From: Polaribacter butkevichii
GTDB taxonomy: Bacteria; Bacteroidota; Bacteroidia; Flavobacteriales; Flavobacteriaceae
Direction: 5' to 3'
NCBI RefSeq assembly: GCF_038024105.1
Contig: NZ_CP150661.1
Span: 1,068,501 to 1,132,500 of the forward strand
Length of the DNA: 64,000 nucleotides
This document shows positions 36,551 through 43,637 of the stretch, one piece after another. A program made the translations under genes and the position numbers. Position 1 is the stretch's first letter, and every line of letters starts with the position of its first letter. The notes beneath the pieces are model-generated. The model was not told where the DNA came from and searched no databases. It was given only the letters and a program-made list of their open reading frames with translations.

Positions 36551-37657
36551 TTATTTTATAAAATAAAACGGCTTCCCAATAGAATCTGTTGGTATTTCTA
36601 CCTTTAAAAGTTTGGCTACAGAAGCCGCTACTTGATTGGTATATAATTGTTCTTTAACTACAATTTCTCCTTTGGCTGCAACATTTTTACCAAATGCAAT
36701 TACCCAAACCTGATCTGTGTTTTTTATTGAACTACCATGATGTTTCCACGTTTCTAAAGGCTCGGTACCTCTACCATGATCTGTTGTAATTATAAACGTA
36801 GTTTTTCCTTTGTAAAAAGGATCTTGTTGTGCAAAATACCAAAGCTTTTTAATAAATTGATCTGTTCTGTTTGCCGATTTTAAATACGCATCATATTTAC
36901 CATTGTGGGCAAAATCATCGGTTTCTCCGTAAGAAATATATACCAATTTAGGGTGTTTCTTTTTAATGGTTTCCATGGCGTAATGATGTGTAAAAACGTC
37001 TAAACGAACTCCTCCCCAAGGACTCGGAGTTTCAGCTTGCAACTCGTTTAAAAAATTTTCTTTCTCAGATAAATCCAATCCTTTCGCCTCTCTAAAACCT
37101 GCATTTACATACAAACCGCTTCTTTCTTCATTAATAATAAAAGGAAAAACATCCCAACTACCAAAAGCAGCAACTTTACCTTTAAAAGCGGGTGTTTTCT
37201 CTGCAATTTCTAAAATGGTTGTATTCGGATTCGGAATCTTACGGTTGCTATCAATTCTTTTATCATCTGCTTTACCTGTTAAAATTTCATTATAGCCAGG
37301 GTACGAAAAATGCATTCCGTTGGTTAAATTCATTTTACTTCCTTGCCTACGATTTCCGTGAATTTGCCCCATAACGGCAATTTCGCTCCAAATAAAAGGA
37401 AATAATACTTCTCTTCTTTCGGTAACTTTATCTTTCCAAAATTGTTTTTTTAATGCAATGGTATCATCCACATACTCTTTATTAGCAATTAATAAAGAAT
37501 CTGCACCAGAAAACAGTTCTTGCCAACGCAAACCATCTAACGTAATTACAAAAACTTTAGGTGCCGCCTGTTCTATTTCTTTTTTCTTTTTTTCTTCGGA
37601 TGAACACGCGGCCAATATCAATAAAAATAATATAGCTACCAATTTTATATTTTTCAT
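36551..37657 (-). CDS. Lipoprotein of the alkaline phosphatase superfamily
   Basis: A 368-residue exported lipoprotein: signal peptide with lipobox LILAAC (Cys18), then SSEEKKKKE, a charged stretch of the sort that can direct surface display. The fold markers are VFVITLDGLRWQELFSGA (first metal site), ISYGETDDFAHNGKYDAYL (Asp and His ligands) and IITTDHGRGTEPLETWKHHG (Asp-His plus later His). This pattern fits phosphodiesterase/phosphatase members. The start overlaps the upstream phosphoesterase stop (TAATG), so the two are coupled. It likely releases phosphate from organic esters outside the inner membrane. Confidence 0.82.
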   Translation of the reverse strand: MKNIKLVAILFLLILAACSSEEKKKKEIEQAAPKVFVITLDGLRWQELFSGADSLLIANKEYVDDTIALKKQFWKDKVTERREVLFPFIWSEIAVMGQIHGNRRQGSKMNLTNGMHFSYPGYNEILTGKADDKRIDSNRKIPNPNTTILEIAEKTPAFKGKVAAFGSWDVFPFIINEERSGLYVNAGFREAKGLDLSEKENFLNELQAETPSPWGGVRLDVFTHHYAMETIKKKHPKLVYISYGETDDFAHNGKYDAYLKSANRTDQFIKKLWYFAQQDPFYKGKTTFIITTDHGRGTEPLETWKHHGSSIKNTDQVWVIAFGKNVAAKGEIVVKEQLYTNQVAASVAKLLKVEIPTDSIGKPFYFIK

Positions 37658-39243
37658 TACTTAATGGTTTTAAATGTTTTTACTGCCGACCAATTACTCC
37701 AATTTAAAAACTGGTCTCTATAACGTACACGCACATAATAAGTAGTATCATTATTTAGTTTTCTATCTACAACTTCATCAGTTAAATCATCGTCTTTTTG
37801 TCTGTTTTCTCTGTAATACCAATTCTCATGTTGTTTCCAAGAATTGTACACTATTTTAGAGAAATCTTTGGTAGTAGAAACTTGCCAATTAGAAGCGGCA
37901 TGAAACGCTTTATCCTTATCTGTTTTAAAAGAATTTGCTTTTAAAACAACTTTATAAATAGGTTGTTTTTCTGTATCAAAATCATTTAAAAGAGGGGTAT
38001 TGGGTTGAATCGTTTTCTTAAAAACCGTAATACTATCTCTGAGTTCGTTATTTCTAAATTGAATGTTATTCCCTCTACTAATTCTTTTTAAGGTAAAAGA
38101 AGGGTTTTCTTTATTCGGGTCTATCGTTGCCAATACAAAACCATACTCGTCTTGTGTTACGGTAAATTCGTCGTAATCTCTACCTTCAAATTCTCCCCAA
38201 TTATCAATAGCGCCTCCGGCGGATGCCACATTTACCCAAAGGTGTTTGTGTTCTTTAGATTGCCCTCTAGAATACCCATGTGTGTGCCCAAAAAAGTGCA
38301 AACTTGGCTTGTTAGATTTCTCACTAAACTCCTCTAATAACTTTACTACTTTTCCTGAAAAATCTTCTTCTCCCGGAATCCATAATTCTGATTTATGTGG
38401 ATGATGTAATTGTGCAAAAACAAAATCTATCTCATCATTTTTAGCTGTTTTTTCTAACAACTCTTTTAACCACACTAATTGTTGTTTTATATCTCTATAA
38501 CCATCGTTAGAATCTAAACCAATAATTCTAGTATTTGCATAATCTTTAAACCACCAATGTTCGGCATATTCTGGACTCCCATTTTTTGGAAGACTAAAAT
38601 ATTTAAAGAAATAATCAGAATTTCGCTCATGATTTCCAGGAACTGGATATACAGGTACTTTAGAAAATAATTTTTCTGATTGCTTAAAAAAATCTTCTTC
38701 CCATTGATTGAAACTAGTTCCTCTTTCTACTAAGTCTCCAGGAATAACTACCATGGCTAAATTGTCTGAGATATCGCCTTTATAATGTTTATCAAAATAC
38801 GTTAAAACCCCTTTTTCTACTACTTCTTTAAACTTTGTTGGATGTTGCCAATCGTTTTGCATATCACTCATAGCTACCAAATTTATTTTTTTGGTGGTTC
38901 CTGCAAATGGAGGTGTTTTAAATTGATAAATTTCTGATATTGCTTTACCTGTTTGTACTTTATAGTAATAGGTTGTAAATCTTTCTAAACCAGACAAAGC
39001 AACTTCATGTACTCTTTTTTCCGTAAAATTAACATCAAAAGAAATACCTTTTGTTTTGTTTTTTAATTTGTTCTTTTTGGTACCCCAATACACAATTGCC
39101 TCTTCACCAGAATTAGTTTGCCACATAATTTTGATTGAAGTTGGTTCTGCATCTTGCAAATAAGGTTTTATTTCTATTTTTTGAGCTAGCAAAAACTGTG
39201 TAAACATAACAACAGCAAGTGCTAACATTCTATTTTTTTTCAT
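37657..39243 (-). CDS. Secreted purple acid phosphatase-like metallophosphoesterase
   Basis: A 528-residue protein with a signal peptide ending near FLLAQ (residue 20). Residues 22-110 are an N-terminal fibronectin III-like purple acid phosphatase domain (SIKIMWQTNSGEEAIVYWG, FTTYYYKVQTG). The calcineurin-like domain has MSDMQND, IPGDLVERG, PGNHERNSDYFF, QLHHPHKSE and FFGHTHGYSRG, giving the two-metal ligand set. A C-terminal FN3-like tail follows (TYYVRVRYRDQFLNWSNWS). It probably hydrolyses phosphate monoesters in the periplasm or outside. Confidence 0.88.
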   Translation of the reverse strand: MKKNRMLALAVVMFTQFLLAQKIEIKPYLQDAEPTSIKIMWQTNSGEEAIVYWGTKKNKLKNKTKGISFDVNFTEKRVHEVALSGLERFTTYYYKVQTGKAISEIYQFKTPPFAGTTKKINLVAMSDMQNDWQHPTKFKEVVEKGVLTYFDKHYKGDISDNLAMVVIPGDLVERGTSFNQWEEDFFKQSEKLFSKVPVYPVPGNHERNSDYFFKYFSLPKNGSPEYAEHWWFKDYANTRIIGLDSNDGYRDIKQQLVWLKELLEKTAKNDEIDFVFAQLHHPHKSELWIPGEEDFSGKVVKLLEEFSEKSNKPSLHFFGHTHGYSRGQSKEHKHLWVNVASAGGAIDNWGEFEGRDYDEFTVTQDEYGFVLATIDPNKENPSFTLKRISRGNNIQFRNNELRDSITVFKKTIQPNTPLLNDFDTEKQPIYKVVLKANSFKTDKDKAFHAASNWQVSTTKDFSKIVYNSWKQHENWYYRENRQKDDDLTDEVVDRKLNNDTTYYVRVRYRDQFLNWSNWSAVKTFKTIK

Positions 39244-39259
39244 CTTTTTTTTAATTAAA

Positions 39260-39286
39260 AGAAGGCCGTAAAAATTACGACCTTCT
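39260..39286 (-). terminator. Terminator after the susC/susD remnant
   Basis: Stem AGAAGG-CGTAA / TTACG-CCTTCT with one internal mismatch (39260-39271 and 39275-39286), followed on the minus strand by TTTTAATTAAAAAAAAG. It lies between the remnant and the metallophosphoesterase start, so it would limit read-through into the phosphatases. Confidence 0.65.
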
Positions 39287-39300
39287 CTATTTTTATTCTT

Positions 39301-39606
39301 TTATTTTAACCACCAAGTAATTTCTCTAATTCCGTCGTTAGAACCTCCAAATTGTCTTTCAATAGCTTCAGTTACATTTGCTGAATTGTTATTGTATTCG
39401 TCTAAAGGATAAATCCATCTTGTTGGTGGTGTGTCTGAACCTAAATAAGGAAACTCAGGAACCCCTGTTCTTAAATGATCAAAGTACATTTTCCATCCTC
39501 CTTGTAAAAAAGACGTTAAATACTTTTGAGTTAAAATTAATTCTAATTTTTCTTCATCTGTAGTTGCATTTAAAAAGTTCACTTTTTCTAATGATACTTT
39601 TTTCAT
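39301..39606 (-). pseudogene. C-terminal fragment of a SusD-like protein
   Basis: A 101-residue frame resembling only the end of a SusD/RagB nutrient-binding lipoprotein. Diagnostic pieces are LILTQKYLTSFLQGGWKMYFDHLRTGVPEF, then RWIYPLDEYNNNSANV and the terminal EITWWLK, the pattern of the last ~80 residues of SusD-2-like proteins. It lacks signal peptide and the helical TPR core (about 400 residues missing). It joins, one frame off, the N-terminal SusC fragment upstream. The ATG at 39606 is probably incidental. Confidence 0.8.
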
Positions 39607-39805
39607 CTTTATACTCTATCTTAAAATTTCCATCAAAATCAGTGGTTGTCCATTTATTTTCTTTTAATACACGAACACTTGCTTCCGGTAATAAAGCTCC
39701 AGTTTCATCTACCACCTTTCCCTTTAAAACTTGCTGAGAAAAAACTGCTGTCCCCAGAAATAGTAAGATTAAAATTAAAAAATCACTTAAAAATTTGTGT
39801 TTCAT
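39554..39805 (-). pseudogene. N-terminal fragment of a SusC-like TonB-dependent transporter
   Basis: An 83-residue frame with signal peptide (to TAVFSQQ) and the start of the carboxypeptidase-regulatory-like domain typical of SusC proteins: LKGKVVDETGALLPEASVRVLKENKWTTTDFDGNFKIE. Homology stops at about residue 68 (YKDEKS); the rest is read in the wrong frame through SusD-derived DNA to a stop at 39554. The plug and barrel (about 900 residues) are missing. A single deletion removing most of susC and the first part of susD explains both fragments. Confidence 0.82.
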
Positions 39806-39981
39806 TTTGTAGTTATGTTTAGTATTACAATTGGCTACAAAGCAAAAAACATTAAGTTAAAATAACGTGTTTTGAACGTTAGTATATTGCTTCTAAAAAT
39901 CTAAAGCAGGGTAAGATTATGTTATCTAGAAGGTCTTTTTTTAACTATAATTAACATTAAATTAAGAATTAGAAAGCATAA

Positions 39982-40011
39982 AAAAACCTTGAGTTTAAAT
40001 TCAAGGTTTTT
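39982..40011 (-). terminator. Terminator for the GIN-domain protein gene
   Basis: Arms AAAAACCTTGA and TCAAGGTTTTT surround a short loop at about 39982-40011. Read on the minus strand, the stem ends in a T run. It sits 30 bases after the stop of the GIN-domain gene. Confidence 0.8.
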
Positions 40012-40040
40012 TTTATACTATTTTATAATAAAATTTTAAA

Positions 40041-40784
40041 CTAAAGGAGTTTACGTATCGTAGATTCTCCTATAACAATTCCTTTTTTTAATTGTGCACC
40101 TCCTTTATAAAGTACTGTAGATTCTCCGTAAGAATTTACTTTTATTTTTTCGGACACGTTAAACTGAAAAGTTCCATCTCCGTAAGCCGTTATTTTAGTT
40201 TCTTTTGAAACTACATCTACAGCCATAACTTTACTAGGTCCGTAAGCAGTTATTTTTTGTTTATTAATGGTTCCTTTTTCTATATTTAAAAAACTATCAC
40301 CATAAATAGAAACATCTAATTTATCTACATCCATTTTCTTTATTGTAACTTCGGATTTACCGTATATACGTAATTTACATTCATCTTGAACAAGAGGTGT
40401 TTGAAATGTAATTTTCTCTTCACCTCGTAAAGAAAATATTTTTACATCTACATACGTAATAATAACTTTTACTACTCTATTATTATATAAAGGTACTTTC
40501 TTCTGATAATTATTAGTTACCTTTTTATTTTTAGTATATGTTTTAGCACCTTCTAAATACACTTGCAGTGTTCCTTTATTTAATTCATATTTAAATTTTT
40601 CTATTGGTACTGAAATATCTTCAATTATAATGCTTGGTACAGCTCCTTTCTTAAAGATTGCTTCTATATGTGGACTAACAATAACTTTATCAAAATCATT
40701 CTCTAACTTTATTGTTGTTTGTGCACTTACATGAGTATTTATAAATAGTAAGGAGATTACAAGAGTGATAATTTTTATTTTCAT
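40041..40784 (-). CDS. Secreted GIN-domain (DUF2807-type) protein
   Basis: A 247-residue protein with signal peptide (cleaved after THVSAQ, about residue 22). The remainder is a beta-solenoid-like domain with a repeated short motif about every 18-20 residues: RIYGKSEVTI, SIYGDSFLNI, TAYGPSKVMA, TAYGDGTFQF, NSYGESTVLY. This matches the head-GIN/auto-transporter adhesin domain common in Bacteroidota cell-envelope proteins. Function is unknown; an adhesion or envelope role is only a guess. It is monocistronic. Confidence 0.78.
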   Translation of the reverse strand: MKIKIITLVISLLFINTHVSAQTTIKLENDFDKVIVSPHIEAIFKKGAVPSIIIEDISVPIEKFKYELNKGTLQVYLEGAKTYTKNKKVTNNYQKKVPLYNNRVVKVIITYVDVKIFSLRGEEKITFQTPLVQDECKLRIYGKSEVTIKKMDVDKLDVSIYGDSFLNIEKGTINKQKITAYGPSKVMAVDVVSKETKITAYGDGTFQFNVSEKIKVNSYGESTVLYKGGAQLKKGIVIGESTIRKLL

Positions 40785-41062
40785 AATTTCTATTTTATAA
40801 TTCGTTTATTCTTGTTAGTTCTAATTTTATAACTACGCTATTACTACGTAAAAGACTACACCTATTTTAAATTGTGACGAATTCTTTTATATTTACCCAC
40901 TAATTTAAATATTTAATTAATTTATGAGCTTTTAAAAAACTTTATGTTGGGCACTTGCCAATGATAAATTGGATACAAATGTATACATTCTTAAAAAGAA
41001 TAATCAAGAGATATCCTTTCTAAAAAACAAAGTTTCCTAAATAAAAATCACCTTAAAAAAGC

Positions 41063-41872
41063 ATGAATTTTAAATTTCTAGATAAAAAAGATTCTAGAGG
41101 TATCGTAAATAATTTATTTAGTATCTCTTTTACAAAAGAAGATTTACCTTTTAAAACAATTATAATACCTATTGGCTTACCATCACTTGTATATATTTTT
41201 AGTAAAAACCAAACAGTTCTTTTTAATAAGAAAATAACACCTTTACAAGGACTTACAGTAAGTGGCCAATTTTCAAGCACTTATCATTATCATGTAAATG
41301 ACGAAAGTTATAATGTAGGCATTAATTTACACCCAACAGCTTTATATAAAATACTACAAATAGATATTTCTACCTTAACCAATAGACTTGTTCCTTTAAT
41401 AGAAATTGATAAAGATTTATTTAAAAGAATGAATCCATTTTTTTTAAATTATAAACAAGACCCTTCTAGTTTTATAACTAACATTATAGCGTTTATAGAA
41501 AGTTTAGAGTTAATTGATGATAAAGATGTAAAACATATAGATAAAGCAATTGCCTATATTGATAAAAATGAAGGCATGATTAATGTTTTAGATTTACTAA
41601 AAATACTACCTTTTTCACAAAAATCATTAGAAACAAAATTTAAAAAAATTATTGGTATAACTCCGGGTAAATTTATTAGGTTATCTCGCTTTACAAAGCT
41701 TATGCGTAAATACGAAGACAAAAAATTAAGTTTAAAAGACCTCATACATAAATACAATTATTACGATCATTCTCATTTTTTAAAAGACTTTAAGTTATTT
41801 ATGCCAGAATCTCCTAAGTCTTACTTTAAAAATGAGTATCCGCTTATAAAGTCATATTCTAAAGATTTATAA
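41063..41872 (+). CDS. AraC-family transcriptional regulator
   Basis: A 269-residue regulator. The N-terminal ~150 residues form a DUF6597-like sensor domain with GLTVSGQFSSTYHYHV and GINLHPTALYKIL. The C-terminal ~100 residues hold two helix-turn-helix units, ending KLSLKDLIHKYNYYDHSHFLKDFKLFMPESPKSYF, the typical second-HTH signature with the F-x-K-x-F pattern. Ligand and targets are unknown. It faces away from the GIN-domain gene across a 278-bp gap, and the pentapeptide gene lies downstream on the same strand. Confidence 0.88.
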   Translation: MNFKFLDKKDSRGIVNNLFSISFTKEDLPFKTIIIPIGLPSLVYIFSKNQTVLFNKKITPLQGLTVSGQFSSTYHYHVNDESYNVGINLHPTALYKILQIDISTLTNRLVPLIEIDKDLFKRMNPFFLNYKQDPSSFITNIIAFIESLELIDDKDVKHIDKAIAYIDKNEGMINVLDLLKILPFSQKSLETKFKKIIGITPGKFIRLSRFTKLMRKYEDKKLSLKDLIHKYNYYDHSHFLKDFKLFMPESPKSYFKNEYPLIKSYSKDL

Positions 41873-41909
41873 TTACGATTTTTTACAACATTATAGCAAT
41901 AACTCTTAT

Positions 41910-42028
41910 TATTTTTGCGGCATTATTAATAACATAATAAATGTTTTGGGGGAAATATTTATGTGAATTTATTTTTAATAGATTGCTATGAGTCTAAAAA
42001 GATCAAATTTAATTATTTGGTCTTTTTT
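41910..42028 (+). other. TAnnTTTG box plus terminator between araC-type and pentapeptide genes
   Basis: TATTTTTG at 41910-41917 matches the Bacteroidota -7 box. About 80 bases later stands a strong hairpin with arms AAAAAGATCAAAT (41996-42008) and 42015-42027, followed by T residues. The hairpin is most simply the terminator of the regulator gene; together with the box it could delimit a ~105-base RNA. No TTG at -33 is visible. Confidence 0.45.
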
Positions 42029-42126
42029 ACGTTTAAGAAAAAATATTTTTCAATAATATTTAAAATAGTGTCACAACTTTTAAAAAAATAGGTCATTATA
42101 ATGTAAACCTTTTAATGCCTTAAAAA

Positions 42127-42921
42127 ATGAAAAATAAAATTACACTGCTAGCATTCTCTTTTCTTTTTATAACTACAGTTGCTCTTGCTCAGAAAAAAGT
42201 AAAAGCCTCTGATATTATGAAAGATATAAAAGCAGGTAAAGCAATTTCTATAAACAACGCAACTATTATTGGTGTTTTAGATTTTACTTATATGGATGAT
42301 GCTGTAAAAAAAATGCCCATTAAAAAGAAAAGTAGCTGGTTTAATTGGAGCTCAAATAGTTCTACAAACGAAATTAAAAAAATAATAGACGTTCGTATTT
42401 CTTTTATAAACTGCACTTTTAAAGATGATGTTTTAGCTTATATACCCAATGAAGCATCTGGACTTACATATACAGCTAGTTTTAAAGATGAAACTATTTT
42501 TAAAAACTGCATTTTTAAGCATAAAGCCATGTTTAAATACTCTCGTTTTGAAAGAAAAACTGATTTTTCTGGAACTTCCTTTAATGATGACAGCACCTTT
42601 AAGTATGCCAAATTTGACAATAAAATTAGCTTTTCGAATACCATTTTTAATGAAATTGCAACTTTTAAATATGCCAAATTTAGTAATAATGTAAGTTTTA
42701 ACAATGCTTTATTTAAAGACACTGCAACCTTTAAATATACTAACTTTTCTAATGGAGTATCATTTAATAACACAACTTTTAAAGAGGATTTAAATATTAA
42801 ATACATGAAAGTTTCGGGTGATTTTAACATTACAAACATGCACGTAGCTTATGAAATAGACGCTAAGTACACCAAAATTAACGGAAAAAGCTTCAATAAA
42901 ACTTCCATTGATAAAAATTAG
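42127..42921 (+). CDS. Secreted pentapeptide-repeat protein
   Basis: A 264-residue protein with a signal peptide (cut after TVALAQ, about residue 22). Residues 25-105 hold a short helical start and linker (SSWFNWSSNSS). Residues about 105-255 are tandem pentapeptide units of A(D/N)LXX type in long-phase form: CTFKD, TIFKN, CIFKH, AMFKY, SRFER, TDFSG, TSFND, ATFKY, AKFSN and so on, predicting a right-handed quadrilateral beta-helix. The export signal is unusual since many family members are cytoplasmic. The role is unknown. The stop codon touches the first noncoding repeat copy. Confidence 0.85.
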   Translation: MKNKITLLAFSFLFITTVALAQKKVKASDIMKDIKAGKAISINNATIIGVLDFTYMDDAVKKMPIKKKSSWFNWSSNSSTNEIKKIIDVRISFINCTFKDDVLAYIPNEASGLTYTASFKDETIFKNCIFKHKAMFKYSRFERKTDFSGTSFNDDSTFKYAKFDNKISFSNTIFNEIATFKYAKFSNNVSFNNALFKDTATFKYTNFSNGVSFNNTTFKEDLNIKYMKVSGDFNITNMHVAYEIDAKYTKINGKSFNKTSIDKN

Positions 42922-43055
42922 GTATTTCTACCTGTATTTTATTGTTTTTTAAATTATAAATTGCACCCATAATGGAGATAGTTAGAATTAAGGGGCTAAC
43001 AAAAACCAAAACTAACTAGCTTTTTTTTAAATAAAAAAGCTAGTTTTTTATTTTT
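42921..43055 (+). ncRNA. Candidate small RNA / noncoding repeat, copy 1
   Basis: This is the first of two direct copies of a noncoding unit. It contains AAATTGCACCCA-AATGGA, a GTTAG / CTAAC hairpin (42981-42985 with 42996-43000) around a G-rich loop, then a strong terminator with arms AACTAGCTTTTTT (43014-43026) and 43033-43045 plus a T tract. A transcript of roughly 85-90 bases from near 42964 would fit. The same structure is kept in copy 2. No protein frame is conserved. Confidence 0.5.
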
Positions 43056-43269
43056 AGAAAACTATCAATTAATTATCAACATTATTATAACGTAAAACAA
43101 CTTTTAAAGGTTTAAAAACACTATTCTTCTTTACTCTCTTTTCCTATAAAATTACATTTTTTTCTTATGTAATAACTATAAAACCTATAATTTTCTGCTA
43201 AATAAAAAGCACCAAAATGGCCTCATAAAACATTTAAAATAGTGCAGCAAATAAAATTATTATAAAACA

Positions 43270-43402
43270 GGTATTTATACCTATTTCTTATTCATTAATA
43301 AATTATAAATTGCACCCACAATGGAATAGTTAGAATTAGGGGGCTAACTAACACCAACACTAACTAGCTTTTTTTAACAAAAAAGCTAGTTTTTCATTTT
43401 TA
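43270..43402 (+). ncRNA. Candidate small RNA / noncoding repeat, copy 2
   Basis: Second copy of the unit, starting 349 bases after the first. It keeps AATTATAAATTGCACCCA, AATGGA, the hairpin (here extended to TAGTTAG / CTAACTA, 43327-43333 with 43344-43350) and the terminator, with arms 43362-43374 and 43379-43391. Differences fall mainly in loops and linkers. The 43056-43269 spacer between copies and 43403-43588 after them contain nothing I can recognise. Not related to CRISPR. Confidence 0.5.
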
Positions 43403-43588
43403 AACAACACTTTTTTAATATTTAACTCATTTTTAAGTAACGTAACACTCTTTAAACAAAGTTTCTCTAAAAATAGAATTAGTACTATAAGACAACAATT
43501 TAAGTAAATATATTAATCATTATTAATAAATAAATAATGTAGTATAAATATTAAATTATTCACAATAAAGAACTCTTATAATAAGTAT

Positions 43589-43618
43589 TTGTTAAATCAA
43601 TCAAAAATTCCTAATTTG
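43589..43618 (+). promoter_or_regulatory. Probable promoter of the acyl-CoA synthetase gene
   Basis: TTG (43589-43591), 20 bases, then TAATTTG (43612-43618), a near match to the flavobacterial TTG / TAnnTTTG promoter with one base missing from the -7 box. The start codon is at 43638. Confidence 0.45.
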
Positions 43619-43637
43619 CCTATTCAAATGATAAACT

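Noticed and set aside
42438..42839. 133-codon minus-strand frame opposite the pentapeptide-repeat gene
   Set aside because: The apparent repeats are the complement of the pentapeptide repeats; there is no independent signal.
42921..43402. CRISPR array from the repeated noncoding units
   Set aside because: There are only two long copies with a 200-bp spacer, the repeats include a terminator, and no cas genes are nearby.
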